A DNA stretch of 64,000 nt from Bacteroidales bacterium (GCA_017394865.1 JAFPWT010000002.1:33831-97830), one strand, 5' to 3'. Counted from the first letter of the stretch, positions 18,346 to 28,942 are shown. Notes: generated from the letters alone by a model not told the origin. A program made the numbers and translations.

Positions 18346-18363
18346 ATATTAATATTGAATTAT

Positions 18364-21300
18364 ATGAAAAAAATCCTAACCATCGTTTTGATGTTGATTG
18401 GCACCCAGTTGTTGGCTCAGCCGCTGTGGATGCGCTATAATGTGATTTCACCTAAAGGTGACCAGATTGCCTTCTGCTATAAAGGCGACGTATATGTGGT
18501 ACCTACTGGAGGTGGAAGAGCTATGCAGCTGACTACCGGCGCATCGTATGAAACCTCACCGATATGGTCGCCCGATGGCAAAACCATTGCCTTCGCTTCC
18601 GACCGCAATGGCAATTACGACATCTATACCGTGCCCGTCGAAGGAGGCGTGGCTCGTCGCATTACCACAAACTCGGCCTACGAGACACCGCGAGCCTTCT
18701 CGCCTGACGGCAAGGAGATCTATTTCTCGGCACAGATTCAGAAAAGTGCTGAAAACGCGCAGTTCCCGGCTTCGTGGATCACTGAGTTGTATAAGGTGAG
18801 TGTCAATGGTGGTCGTCCCGAACAAGTGGTGGCCGTTCCGGTATGCAGCATGTCGTTCGATAAAGACGGCAAGTCGTTCCTTTACTACGACCGCAAGGGC
18901 AGCGAGAACGTATGGCGCAAACATCACGTCTCCTCGGTGGCCCGCGACGTGGTGTATTACGATGCCAAGAAAGGGACGCATACCATCCTGACTACCAACG
19001 TTGGCGAAGATCGCGACCCCTGCTATCTTCCTGGATATCAAGAAGTAGTGTTCTTGAGCGAGCGCAATGGCGGCAGTTTCAACGTGTATAAGGCACCGAT
19101 CGACAACCTCGAGAAGGCTGAGGCAGTCACGCGCTACAAGACGCACCCCGTGCGTTTCCTGAGCGTGGCTAATAATGGCGTGATTTGCTATAATTACATG
19201 GGGGAAATCTATGCGCACCATGTGGGCGAAAAGCCTAAAAAGGTGCATTTTGAAATCGTTAACGACCAGCCGGAGGAACAGTTGGTAAAGCAGGATTTCA
19301 AAGGTGTAGGCGGCTTCGACGTCAGCCAGGACGGCAAACTGGTGGCTTTCACTTCGCGTGGAGAAGTGTTTGTGACTGGTGCCGACGAATATGCCACCAC
19401 CAAGCAGATCACGCATACGCCGCAACCCGAGCGTAGTCCATCGTTCTCAAAGGACGGCCGCACCCTCGTCTATGCCTCTGAACGCGACGGCTACTGGAAC
19501 CTCTACCAGGCTACTATCGAGCGTAAGGAAGACTACAACTTCGCTTACGCCACTTTGATCGACGAGAAGCCCCTGTTTGAGTACAAAGACGGCATCGAGC
19601 GCAGCAATCCTGAGTATTCGCCTGACGGTAAGGAAATTGCCTTTATCGAGAATCGTAACATTCTGAAAGTCTATAATATCGAATCAAAGGAAGTGCGTCA
19701 AATCACCGATGGTACGCAGCACTACGGCAGCTTGGGCTATGAATGGTCGCCCGACGGGAAATGGTTCGTCGTGACTTTGATTACCCATATGCGCGACCCC
19801 TATTCGGATGTCGGCATCGTTAAGGCCGATGGCGAACAGAAGATATACAATATCACCGAGAGCGCCTATTTCGACGATGATCCGCAATGGGTACTGGATG
19901 GAAATGCAATTCTTTATAACTCAGATAGATACGGTATGCGTTCCCATGCCTCTTGGGGGAGCCAAAGGGATGTTTTCATCGCCTTCTTGAATCAGGAGGC
20001 CTACGACAAGTTCCGCTTGAACAAAGAAGAATATGCTTTGTTGAAGGAGACCGAAAAGAACGACAAGGACAAAGCAAAGGACGATAAGAAGGATGACAAA
20101 AAGGAGAAGAAAGAGGAGAAAGCCAAGGAGATTGAGGTAGATCTGGAACATTTGCAAGACCGTGTGATACGGCTGACCCCGATGTCGTCGAACCTGAGTG
20201 GGATGGCACTCTCCAAAGACGGAGAGAAGCTCTACTTCATGACTTCGTTCGAAAAGGGTTACGACCTCTGGGAGATGGACGTGCGAGAAAAGTCAATGAA
20301 GATCACCAAGAAGCTCGGGCAGGGTGGTGCCGGCCTCAAGATGGTGGGCGACAACCTGTTCTTGCTCTCGGGCAACAACCTTCAGAAACTTGACAAGGGA
20401 GGCAAGTCGACCTCGATCAAGTATGATGCCACCATGCAGCTCGACCTCGCTGCCGAACGCGAATATATGTTCAACCATGTGTTTTTGCAGATCGAAAAGC
20501 GTTTCTTTATGAAGGACCATAATGGGGTGGATCTGGAGTTGATGAAAAAAGCCTATCGTCCCTTCCTGTCGCATATCAACAATAACTACGACTTCAGTGA
20601 GATGCTGAGCGAAATCTTGGGTGAACTCAACGTGTCGCACACTGGATCGGGCTATCGTCCCTCAAGCCGTGGGGGAGATGTCACCGCTGAATTCGGTGTG
20701 CTTTTGGATCTTGACTATAAAGGTGACGGTTTGAAGGTCGCCGAGGTGGTGGAGGGCAGCCCTTTCGACAAGAAATCATCGAAGGTGAAGGCTGGCTGTA
20801 TCATTGAGAAAATCGACGGGGTGGAGATCAAGAAAGGGATGGATTATTACCCCTTGCTCAATAACAAGGTTGGCAAGACCGTCTTGGTGACCGTCTCGGA
20901 GGGTAAGACCACTTGGGATGAGACGGTGAAACCCATCAGTCATGGCGCCATGAATGAGCTCCTTTACAACCGCTGGGTAAAGCATAATGAAGCTGAGGTT
21001 AAACGTCTCTCGAAAGGCCGGCTGGGCTATGTCCACATCCGCAGTATGGGCGATGCCAGCTACCGTGACGTGTATTCGCAGATCCTGGGTAAATACAACC
21101 TCTGTGACGGCGTGGTCATCGATACCCGTTTCAATGGCGGCGGTCGTCTGCATGAGGATATCGAGATCCTTTTCAGTGGTGAGAAATATCTGGAACAGGT
21201 GATCAACGACAGCGTGGCATGTGTGATGCCTTCACGGCGTTACAACAAGCCTTCTGTGATGCTTATCGGCGAGGCTAACTACAGCAATGCCCACGGTACT

Positions 21301-21591
21301 CCTTGGGTTTACAAGTACAAGAAAATGGGGACCTTGGTGGGTATGCCTGTGCCTGGTACCATGTCGAGTGTCACTTGGGAGACCCTGCAAGATCCTTCAC
21401 TCTATTTCGGATTGCCTGTGGTAGGTTACCGTACAGAGCAGGGTAACTGGCTGGAGAACTCCCAACTGGAACCTGATGTGAAGGTGCGTAACACCCCTGA
21501 GAAGTTGGCGAAGGGTGAAGATGAGCAGCTGGAGGCTGCTGTCCGTGAGCTTCAGAAAGAGGTGAAGGCCTTTAAATACTGGGGAAAGTGA
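18364..21591 (+). CDS. Tricorn-like S41-family peptidase, secreted
   Basis: A large 1075-residue protease with a signal peptide (MKKILTIVLMLIGTQLLAQ). Domain order: WD40/TolB-like beta-propeller (about 25-300 and 320-560, repeats such as SPDGKTIAFASDRNGNYD), a highly charged Lys/Asp linker (about 560-595), a small core domain with the SH pair S758-H759, a PDZ domain (about 775-845), and the peptidase core with nucleophile S974 in NYSNAHG and E1036 in QLEPDV. In archaeal tricorn the nucleophile is followed by Asp; here it is Asn. It probably degrades peptides in the periplasm. ATG 18364 is preferred to a TTG at 18355 because it begins the signal peptide directly. Confidence 0.9.
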   Translation: MKKILTIVLMLIGTQLLAQPLWMRYNVISPKGDQIAFCYKGDVYVVPTGGGRAMQLTTGASYETSPIWSPDGKTIAFASDRNGNYDIYTVPVEGGVARRITTNSAYETPRAFSPDGKEIYFSAQIQKSAENAQFPASWITELYKVSVNGGRPEQVVAVPVCSMSFDKDGKSFLYYDRKGSENVWRKHHVSSVARDVVYYDAKKGTHTILTTNVGEDRDPCYLPGYQEVVFLSERNGGSFNVYKAPIDNLEKAEAVTRYKTHPVRFLSVANNGVICYNYMGEIYAHHVGEKPKKVHFEIVNDQPEEQLVKQDFKGVGGFDVSQDGKLVAFTSRGEVFVTGADEYATTKQITHTPQPERSPSFSKDGRTLVYASERDGYWNLYQATIERKEDYNFAYATLIDEKPLFEYKDGIERSNPEYSPDGKEIAFIENRNILKVYNIESKEVRQITDGTQHYGSLGYEWSPDGKWFVVTLITHMRDPYSDVGIVKADGEQKIYNITESAYFDDDPQWVLDGNAILYNSDRYGMRSHASWGSQRDVFIAFLNQEAYDKFRLNKEEYALLKETEKNDKDKAKDDKKDDKKEKKEEKAKEIEVDLEHLQDRVIRLTPMSSNLSGMALSKDGEKLYFMTSFEKGYDLWEMDVREKSMKITKKLGQGGAGLKMVGDNLFLLSGNNLQKLDKGGKSTSIKYDATMQLDLAAEREYMFNHVFLQIEKRFFMKDHNGVDLELMKKAYRPFLSHINNNYDFSEMLSEILGELNVSHTGSGYRPSSRGGDVTAEFGVLLDLDYKGDGLKVAEVVEGSPFDKKSSKVKAGCIIEKIDGVEIKKGMDYYPLLNNKVGKTVLVTVSEGKTTWDETVKPISHGAMNELLYNRWVKHNEAEVKRLSKGRLGYVHIRSMGDASYRDVYSQILGKYNLCDGVVIDTRFNGGGRLHEDIEILFSGEKYLEQVINDSVACVMPSRRYNKPSVMLIGEANYSNAHGTPWVYKYKKMGTLVGMPVPGTMSSVTWETLQDPSLYFGLPVVGYRTEQGNWLENSQLEPDVKVRNTPEKLAKGEDEQLEAAVRELQKEVKAFKYWGK

Positions 21592-21598
21592 TTTGAGA

Positions 21599-22591
21599 TC
21601 ACTCCAAGTTGATGTTTTCGAACTTCAATGATTCCGTGTTGAAGTTGTTGCCTTCTGCACGGACTTCAAGAGTGCCGTAGAGGGGCCGCGGTACACTCAC
21701 TGTGAGTGTGCAGGTGCCTGATACTCCCTCTGAAAGCTCATCAAGGGGAAATACACGGTCGACGACACTTACGCCGCTATAGGTCGTGAAGCGCACATGG
21801 ATGGATAGCCCGTTCGTGGTGCCGGGACCGGCATTCTCCAATTCGCATTGCAAGGTGTAAGGCACCTCGCGGTCGGTGGAGTAGTATCTCTCATGACGAT
21901 AGCTGCAATGGTTCAGACGTAGCCTGGGCCGATAAAGCAACGGTGTGAGCTTCGCCCCACTGGAACGATACTCCTTAGGAATCTGCCCGATGGCCCAACC
22001 GGTGTTAGTCACCTCGAGATAGTAATAGCGGCGACCTCCATATTCATAGTAGACGCCGTCGTAGCTTTCGTCGCAAGCTACCGCCAGTGCCATGTGGTCG
22101 GGTAGCGTGACCAGTAGCACGCCGTAACCCATCTCGTGGAGGATGGTTGCTGCTAAGATGGCCAAGTCCTCACAGTCGCCTATGCCGTCGACTAACGTTT
22201 CCATAGGAAAACGCACATATTCCTGTTCGCCTTTGGAGTCGAGGTCGCTCACATAACGCAGGCTCTGGACAAAGCTGATGACGTTGCCCATGTTGTCGGC
22301 ATCGGTGTAATTGGCTTTGAGGCCTCCTTCACGGAACGATTTGACTAGATTCTGCACGCATAGGCGGTCGTGGTCGGACAAGACAAACTGCACCATGTCG
22401 TCGCTGAGATGGGCACGGGCCTGATAGTATTGATATAGTCCAACAGGAACATTAAGCGTACAGGTCCATTGCAGGCCATTGTGCGTCCATTCGTGGGAAA
22501 TCTTGTAGTTGTCGTTTTCGACCACCACATTATGGGCGACACATGGTAATACAAGTAACAAGAGCAGCGCTAACGTTAGTTTGGGTTTCAT
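21599..22591 (-). CDS. Secreted transglutaminase-like cysteine protein
   Basis: A 330-residue protein with a signal peptide (MKPKLTLALLLLLVLPCVAH). A transglutaminase-like papain-fold domain covers about 70-210, with candidate catalytic residues C140 in DGIGDCEDLAILAATIL, H166 in LPDHMALAV and E193 in YYYLEVTN. The C-terminal 110 residues look like an Ig-like beta-sandwich (VPYTLQCELENAGPGTTNG). Such proteins may be peptidases or cross-linkers. It lies downstream of the RHS toxin gene with a 90-base gap that holds a hairpin. An upstream in-frame start at 22648 is rejected as it adds residues before the signal peptide. Confidence 0.75.
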   Translation of the reverse strand: MKPKLTLALLLLLVLPCVAHNVVVENDNYKISHEWTHNGLQWTCTLNVPVGLYQYYQARAHLSDDMVQFVLSDHDRLCVQNLVKSFREGGLKANYTDADNMGNVISFVQSLRYVSDLDSKGEQEYVRFPMETLVDGIGDCEDLAILAATILHEMGYGVLLVTLPDHMALAVACDESYDGVYYEYGGRRYYYLEVTNTGWAIGQIPKEYRSSGAKLTPLLYRPRLRLNHCSYRHERYYSTDREVPYTLQCELENAGPGTTNGLSIHVRFTTYSGVSVVDRVFPLDELSEGVSGTCTLTVSVPRPLYGTLEVRAEGNNFNTESLKFENINLE

Positions 22592-22611
22592 GTAAGGCGT
22601 TTTCTCTTGAT

Positions 22612-22657
22612 AACGTTGAAATGCCGCTGTTATTATCAGTAGCGGCAAATCAACGTT
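22612..22657. terminator. Hairpin between RHS gene and transglutaminase-like gene
   Basis: AACGTTGA (22612-22619) and GCCGCT (22623-22628) pair with AGCGGC (22641-22646) and TCAACGTT (22650-22657), giving a two-part stem with a small A/T internal loop. No T-run follows on the minus strand, so it may be an attenuator or mRNA-stability element rather than a full terminator. Confidence 0.5.
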
Positions 22658-22681
22658 TCTTTGAGACCTGTGCCAAAGATG

Positions 22682-25600
22682 TCACCATAAGGTGCTTCCG
22701 GTTTCAGTTCCAAAGTAGAAATAACCTTGGTTGGGACGGTCTAGTACCTTGAAGTATGGTGAATCGCCTTGGCACAGGAAGTCATGGGCAAACTTGTTTT
22801 GGAAGATATCCCTTACGCGTTCGTTGTTGACGCCGACCTTGAAAGGTCCGACGCCGACATAGAATACTCCAGCCCGGTACGAATCGGGGTCATCGCCTTT
22901 GGCGCTGATAGTGTAGGTCTCCCTGCCGTCTCTGTCGGGATCGTTGAACGTTCTGCGATCTTCAGATTTCACCCCTGAGTCACCAGTGTAGATGTTGACA
23001 CCGATAGAAAACAGACCGAACCGTATCCGTGCTGCGGCGCTTCTGTAACGGTCGCCATTGTCGGCAGCAGGGACAAGAGGGATGTATTTGTCAAGGTGAA
23101 ACATGTAGTCGTTTTCGTAGGTGGCCGCCCAGAGATAGGAACCCAATATGATGGAGTTTGTGGTTTGGTTTACCTTCCGATTGTAGAAGACGGTGCCAGA
23201 ATAGCCGACAGTACTTAAGTAACACCACTCCGCTCCCAGTCTGAGTTCAAACCCGCTATAGCTGTTATCATAGAAATTCCAGTAATAGGTGAGTCCGCCA
23301 TGAACCCGATAGCTGACACTGTATTCTTTGGGTATGCCGAAAGAAGCGTCGATGCCGATACCGATTTGTTGCGTGGAAAGATGCAGGTCGAAATGGAAGG
23401 CATAGAATTTCGTGTATTTTTGGAACTCGTAGCCGTAGTCGGTGCAGTAAAGGAAATAGAACATCAAAATGGACTCGAAGGAGGTGTTGCCGTCAGGGTC
23501 GGTGTAGGTCAACGGGTTGTTCATGCAATAGGAATAACGATTGATGTTCTGGGAGAAGTCTGGCATCTGGATGTTATCGTCGGGACTGATCATCGACGAG
23601 ATGACGGGATCGTAGAGCCGCCCGTTCATGTTGATCAGATTCACGCCTTTGAGATGCTCGTGCCCAGTGAACCCTCTGTCGAACAACAAGTGATTGGAAT
23701 CCTGACAGTTGCCCCAGGCGTCGAACCGAGTCTCTTGCTCAATGTTTCCTTCGTTGTTGGAGATGACCGTCCAACTTCCGAGATGGTCTTTGTGGATATA
23801 ATGTAACGTGGTCTCGCCTTGGAGAGTCTCAGCTACTGCGAATGTGCCGGAAGGCCCAGAAATGAACGTCCTGACGCTGTTGCCTTCTTGACCGGTGATG
23901 AACTCACAGCTGTTAACGTAAGTCTTAGTGCGGAGAACCCCGTCAATATCCTCTTCCATCTTGATGCGTTGATGATCGTAACCATAGTCGAACAGAATGT
24001 TCTTATTACCTTCGGTAATGGTTTTTACCTTATTGAAGGTGTTGTATTCAATGTCCAGTCTGTCTTGAGGGAAGGTGCCATGAGGCGCTTGGACTGATTT
24101 GAGTGAATGGGGCTTGTCGCCGGAATAGTCGGCGTTGCTAAATACATTTGATTTACTAGTCATTCGACCTAAAGCATCGTAGCTGAACAGGCTGCTTTCC
24201 CGTTGGTCGTCAACGTGGGTGAGTCGGTTCAGTGGATCATAGCAGAAATGTTCTTCGAATTTGTTTTTCAAGTCCTTTCTATAGGACATGTTTGCATAAT
24301 CATCATAGCCATACTCGTGATCTTGGATGATATCTTTATTTGCGGTTGTTTGGATGCTGACTAATCGATAGTTTTTTTCATCGTAACCATACTGCGTTAC
24401 AAAGCCGTTGCCAGTGGTGAATAGGGTAGGTTGCATCATGGCGTTTGCGTCTACAGTTCTCCATAGCAGGTTGGAATGATCGTCTGTGATGGATCGCAGG
24501 AACCCCTCTGAAGTGTAGTTGTATGAAACTATGTAGTCTGAAGGGTAACGGAAACTTTCGATTCTCGATGCGGGATCATAGGAATAGTAGGAATGATATT
24601 CTGTTCCCTCGATGGTCTCGGTGGTCCGTTTTAGTCGGAGCAGGGGATCATAGTCATAATGGATGGTTTGGTGTGGCGCGATGATGTCGGTCAGCAGCCC
24701 AATCTGTCCTTTTTGTGTTCCGTAGATCCATTGTGTGGTCTCCTGATGGCCGGTTTGTTTCTCTGTCTCGATACGAGCCGTTGTCCTTCCAAGGACATCG
24801 TAGAGAAACTCGGTTTCGTCCAGTTTCGGGGTGATTTGCTTGACGACCTCGTTGAATGCATTGTATTCACAGGTAGTCAGTCCGTAGTTGGGATCGTTCA
24901 ATGTGATTCTGTTACCCAGCCCATCGTAGTCCATCTCGATACGGGTTTCATCGTGTCCTTCCGCTTGCGCCGACAGGGGCTTGCCGTCAGCACGGTAGTC
25001 GTAGACCACGCTGTTGCCCTCGGCATCAGTACTTCTGACAACCCAGCCCATGACGTTGAAGTCTTTCGACTCGTTCTGTGTGCTGCCATCCGTGGCAAAA
25101 AAGGTGGTGCTTTTGCTGTTGGCGTCATAGTGCAGGGTCTCGTAGGAGCCGTCGGGGTGAATGATGCGATTCAATCGGTTGTGGCTGTCATATTGGTAGG
25201 AGATGGAAGGGGCATCCTCTTTCAGCCGGTGGGGATATCCTTTTTTGCTGATTCGTCCCAGAGGATCGTATTCGAATTCGGTGAGGATTAATTCCCCTTG
25301 CAAGTCATAGGCCTTTGTTTCAATGAGTTCACCGGTAAAAGCGTAAACGTTTGCCTTGGTGCTCTGTCCGCTTTTTTTCTCCCATTGATAATAGGATTTG
25401 TCGGCCCAGCGCAGGGCTTTTACGCTCTGTGTCCCGTCGGGATAATAGGTTTTACAGGTGATTCCCAAGGGGTCTTGTTCAAATCGAGTTCGTAGACCAT
25501 TGCAATCGGTGATGGAGGTGCAGAAGTTGTAGACCTTGTCGTAGTCGTAAACGCAGGAATTACCCAAGGCATCGGTGTGTTTGGTGAGGAGCCGGCGGTC

Positions 25601-28600
25601 ATAGGATTTGCTGTATTCAAAATTTTCTTGTCGCGGTTCTGCTTTATCGTTAGGCGTGCTGATTGTTTTCGAGGTGACATTGCCTGTTGGGTCGTATTTT
25701 AACTCGGTCTTTTTCACCAGCCGGCTTCCCGGATCACTGCCGTCGTTTGGGATGTCGAGGATGGTTTTGACTAGATGGGGCTTGTTGCTATAATAGCTGA
25801 AAACCTGTTGGTGACAAACGTCTGAGTAACCGCCATCGCGATGGAAGATGTGGGTGACCGTTGCTGGTCTGTTGATGAGCCAGGCAGAGAGATCGTTGGG
25901 GGCGTAGGTGGTTTGGGTGATTTCTTGGAATTCGCAGGTGTTGGCGAGATAGTGTTCGGGATGTGTTGTCGTACCCTTGATCTGGCTGGTGATACTGATG
26001 ATGTCATCGTATTTGTCGTATTGGTTGTAGTGATTGTTAATGGTGGTTTTATAGATTTCTTTCTTGATCAACTGGTTTGGGGGACTGACATCATATTCCT
26101 CAGTTCTTTTGTCGGCCATAGGGATGTACACTTTGTTGTTCTGAAGATGGGTGTAGAGCTGGTTGTCGTATTCGGATTTGGCCATGAGGTGTCCCTCAGG
26201 ATCGAAAACTTCTTCCAGTTCCAGGGCGAGGTGGATAACGTGGTTTGTGTATACGATGTAGAAATGCTTCAGGGTTTTCTTTTGAAGTTGGTTGTCGCAG
26301 TAGTCTTCTTGCCGTGTCTTGCCAAAGCCTAGGAATCCCTTCCCGCTTTTGTGCAAAGTGCCGTCTTCGTAGTGGCATTGGGTGACGATGGCTTTCCCTT
26401 TGACGTTGTAGGTGGTCTTTTTTTTCAGGCCTCTCAGTGGCACGGCGATGTGGAACGTGTTGAAGAGATGTTCAATGCCTGTCCCGTTCAACTTGTAGAA
26501 GTCGTTTTCAGAGGGGCTGTTGGGATTCGGCGACAGGTAGTCGTATTCAAATGCTGTCGTTCGCCCCATTCCGTCGGTGATTTGTTTTACCTCGTGCCGC
26601 AGTCGCATGGAGGGGAGCCGCGACAAAGTTGTGGGTCCAAGGAAGGAGAGTCGCTCTTGTCCTAGGAAGTTGCCGAGACACATCCCCATGTTGTCGTAAA
26701 GACCGAAAGCCTGTATGTTGATTTTCTGGCAGTTTGTAAAGGGCGCGTCGTTGCCGCTCTCTTTGAGGGGGCCATAAAATACGTAAAAAAGGTTGTCTTT
26801 GTACAAAGCTAGGTCGGAGCATCCATTGCCGTCGAAGTCGCCGATCTTGATGTGTTGGCTGTTGTGGTTGGGCTGGTCCAAAGAGAATAGGTAATTGCCA
26901 GGACTGCTGTACGGGAAGGTGGATGGTAGATAATAGCCGCCTGAGCTGATTCTAGTTCCTTTTGAGAGGTGGATCTTCCAGGGTTGAGAAGCTTTCTCTG
27001 TATAAAGCAGGACATCGGTCAGTCCGTCGCCGTTGAAATCGCCTGAGAAGCAATCGTCCCAGTCCTCCAAGGCACTGTTGTATACTTCGTCGAAGCAGTA
27101 AGTGTCATCACTTCGCTTGAGCTTCACGATGGCAGTCTTTTTGTCCTCTTTTTTGTAAAGAATCTCGAGAACGCCATCTCCATCGTAATCGGCGGCGAAT
27201 AGCCTTGTCTCGTTGAGCGTCCCGAGGAATTCGTGCAATAGGATCTCTCCGGTTTCATCGTCATAGCTGAAAAACTGCGACGTTTCGATAGATGCTCTAT
27301 CGGGGACTGGCTGAATCAGGATAATGCTCTTTCCTTCTCCCAGAAAATCTCCGACGAGAAGTGCTTCCTCCACGTTACGTGGGGTGAAACAGAGCGGTGT
27401 GACTTGTCTTTCGAATCCTATAATGCCCGAAGGATACATTCTACAAAGGTAGATCTCGGCCTCGATCTGGTCAGGGAAAGGGAAGCTCCTTCTGATCCGG
27501 TTCGCAAACACGATGTCATCGCGCCCGTCACCGTTAATGTCAGCCAGATAAACCCAACTGATGTATGGACTCAAATTAAAGGATCGTAAAAAGTCAAATG
27601 TCAGATTCCCGGCGACCCCCTGGTTGATAAATAGGTTGGCAGTAGTGTACCTTCCCTCGCTGTTGGGCTGAAGGGCGATCACATCAGCGTGTCCATCGCC
27701 GTTGATGTCACCGCTGAACTTCACGGCGTTGACGAAAGCATTCGGGATGCCATTGGTGGTTACTTGATATTTCAGATTAGACCCCGAAACTGCGTTGTAG
27801 TTGTTGCTGCCCCATTGGATCTTTGTGGGGTTGAAATGCTCGTCTCCAGCCGTGAAATCAATCTTGGTGAGCAAATGGTAGGGGAACCCGTCTTTTGGAT
27901 TGGGTTTTTGATAGCTGAACTGGTAGGAGTACATGACATTGGATGCGTTGCGAACCACGATTTTATCCAGTTTCTTGTTCTGCTTGCAAAAGAGACTTCC
28001 TACAACGGATATTTCCACATCGTCCCGGTCGCTGTAGAGGAACTCAACGGTAAAAGAAGGTGCGATCATGTCGTTGGCATTGCTTGAATAGGTGATTCTA
28101 TCGAGGCGATAGCTTTCCTGACCGAGGGCGTAGTGATATTCGATGCTGTTGCCGTTACGGTCTTCGATATGGCTCAAAAGCCAGATGCCGACATGGTTCT
28201 GTTGGTCCATCAAGGCTCTAGAGTCGTTGGTGTTTCCATAGTACAGCAGGTTGCCGTTGGCGGTCCAGACCTTGAAGTAGGCTGGACCTATGATGTTTTG
28301 CTCTCCATAGGACACGATCTTACTCATCTGGTCTTGCTCTGTGCGATATGAGGTGCCATGGCCTCCGTAATCCCCCGATGTTACCTGCATCAACCTGCTG
28401 CCGTCCAGACAGAATCTGTCGGTGCTGTAGTTGACGGTGCTGACGTCACCATCGTGATAAAGCGTTTGTCCTGTCCTGGTGATGGATGAGATGCCGACGA
28501 GATCCCATCCCCAGCCGAGCAGACCGTTTCTGGCTTGGCTGTTGTAACTGATGCCGAGCATAGGCTTCATTCCCCCTAATCCGTCAGGGAGCTCGATGGG

Positions 28601-28921
28601 AATGGTGTAGACGGCGGCACCCATTTGGCTTACATCCACAACGCCGCCTATTGAGCCGACCACCCCACTAGTGTTGTTCAACGGCGTGCCACCGGTGATT
28701 CCGCTTTCTGGAGGAAAGACACTGTAGGCGTCAATATTCAGTAGTACTTCGTGCCCGTTTTCTGGTTCCGCCTTGAAACCGCTGGAGAGTGTGATGTGGC
28801 TGTTCGCAGTGTAATGATGGTCGTGGCCGCCGTCAAGCGTGTTTGTTAAGACGTAGCTTTGCTGTGCTTTGCCGACGGTACAAGATAGCATTAGGAGTAT
28901 GAACATTAATCGATGTCTCAT
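22682..28921 (-). CDS. SpvB/RHS-repeat protein with polymorphic toxin type 23-like C-terminus
   Basis: A 2079-residue secreted giant. A signal peptide (1-19, ending CTVGKAQ) is followed by an SpvB-like region (about 90-380), FG-GAP/integrin-like repeats (about 400-700: GDINGDGHADV, DINGDGRDDI, GDFNGDGLTDV), a TcdB-like middle region and many YD repeats (about 1000-1700). The RHS core ends in NRYSYCMNNPLTYTDPDGN at about 1794-1812, the usual boundary before a variable toxin tip. The last 267 residues include RYRSAAARIRFGLFSIGVNIYTGD and YRAGVFYVGVGPFKVGVNNER and end in a Trp, a pattern I recognise as polymorphic toxin type 23. No immunity gene is recognised next to it. It lies 21 bases after the fibre-like gene. 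Confidence 0.85.
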   Translation of the reverse strand: MRHRLMFILLMLSCTVGKAQQSYVLTNTLDGGHDHHYTANSHITLSSGFKAEPENGHEVLLNIDAYSVFPPESGITGGTPLNNTSGVVGSIGGVVDVSQMGAAVYTIPIELPDGLGGMKPMLGISYNSQARNGLLGWGWDLVGISSITRTGQTLYHDGDVSTVNYSTDRFCLDGSRLMQVTSGDYGGHGTSYRTEQDQMSKIVSYGEQNIIGPAYFKVWTANGNLLYYGNTNDSRALMDQQNHVGIWLLSHIEDRNGNSIEYHYALGQESYRLDRITYSSNANDMIAPSFTVEFLYSDRDDVEISVVGSLFCKQNKKLDKIVVRNASNVMYSYQFSYQKPNPKDGFPYHLLTKIDFTAGDEHFNPTKIQWGSNNYNAVSGSNLKYQVTTNGIPNAFVNAVKFSGDINGDGHADVIALQPNSEGRYTTANLFINQGVAGNLTFDFLRSFNLSPYISWVYLADINGDGRDDIVFANRIRRSFPFPDQIEAEIYLCRMYPSGIIGFERQVTPLCFTPRNVEEALLVGDFLGEGKSIILIQPVPDRASIETSQFFSYDDETGEILLHEFLGTLNETRLFAADYDGDGVLEILYKKEDKKTAIVKLKRSDDTYCFDEVYNSALEDWDDCFSGDFNGDGLTDVLLYTEKASQPWKIHLSKGTRISSGGYYLPSTFPYSSPGNYLFSLDQPNHNSQHIKIGDFDGNGCSDLALYKDNLFYVFYGPLKESGNDAPFTNCQKINIQAFGLYDNMGMCLGNFLGQERLSFLGPTTLSRLPSMRLRHEVKQITDGMGRTTAFEYDYLSPNPNSPSENDFYKLNGTGIEHLFNTFHIAVPLRGLKKKTTYNVKGKAIVTQCHYEDGTLHKSGKGFLGFGKTRQEDYCDNQLQKKTLKHFYIVYTNHVIHLALELEEVFDPEGHLMAKSEYDNQLYTHLQNNKVYIPMADKRTEEYDVSPPNQLIKKEIYKTTINNHYNQYDKYDDIISITSQIKGTTTHPEHYLANTCEFQEITQTTYAPNDLSAWLINRPATVTHIFHRDGGYSDVCHQQVFSYYSNKPHLVKTILDIPNDGSDPGSRLVKKTELKYDPTGNVTSKTISTPNDKAEPRQENFEYSKSYDRRLLTKHTDALGNSCVYDYDKVYNFCTSITDCNGLRTRFEQDPLGITCKTYYPDGTQSVKALRWADKSYYQWEKKSGQSTKANVYAFTGELIETKAYDLQGELILTEFEYDPLGRISKKGYPHRLKEDAPSISYQYDSHNRLNRIIHPDGSYETLHYDANSKSTTFFATDGSTQNESKDFNVMGWVVRSTDAEGNSVVYDYRADGKPLSAQAEGHDETRIEMDYDGLGNRITLNDPNYGLTTCEYNAFNEVVKQITPKLDETEFLYDVLGRTTARIETEKQTGHQETTQWIYGTQKGQIGLLTDIIAPHQTIHYDYDPLLRLKRTTETIEGTEYHSYYSYDPASRIESFRYPSDYIVSYNYTSEGFLRSITDDHSNLLWRTVDANAMMQPTLFTTGNGFVTQYGYDEKNYRLVSIQTTANKDIIQDHEYGYDDYANMSYRKDLKNKFEEHFCYDPLNRLTHVDDQRESSLFSYDALGRMTSKSNVFSNADYSGDKPHSLKSVQAPHGTFPQDRLDIEYNTFNKVKTITEGNKNILFDYGYDHQRIKMEEDIDGVLRTKTYVNSCEFITGQEGNSVRTFISGPSGTFAVAETLQGETTLHYIHKDHLGSWTVISNNEGNIEQETRFDAWGNCQDSNHLLFDRGFTGHEHLKGVNLINMNGRLYDPVISSMISPDDNIQMPDFSQNINRYSYCMNNPLTYTDPDGNTSFESILMFYFLYCTDYGYEFQKYTKFYAFHFDLHLSTQQIGIGIDASFGIPKEYSVSYRVHGGLTYYWNFYDNSYSGFELRLGAEWCYLSTVGYSGTVFYNRKVNQTTNSIILGSYLWAATYENDYMFHLDKYIPLVPAADNGDRYRSAAARIRFGLFSIGVNIYTGDSGVKSEDRRTFNDPDRDGRETYTISAKGDDPDSYRAGVFYVGVGPFKVGVNNERVRDIFQNKFAHDFLCQGDSPYFKVLDRPNQGYFYFGTETGSTLW

Positions 28922-28942
28922 GATGCAGATCCCTTTCCATGA

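Noticed and set aside
18556-19425. 289-codon minus-strand frame opposite the tricorn-like gene, and 12581-13261 plus-strand frame opposite atpD
   Set aside because: Both lie fully inside strongly conserved genes and have no promoter or recognisable protein pattern.
24659-25291. 210-codon plus-strand frame inside the RHS gene
   Set aside because: Antisense shadow of the YD-repeat region; composition mirrors the repeat codons. It is not an immunity gene candidate.
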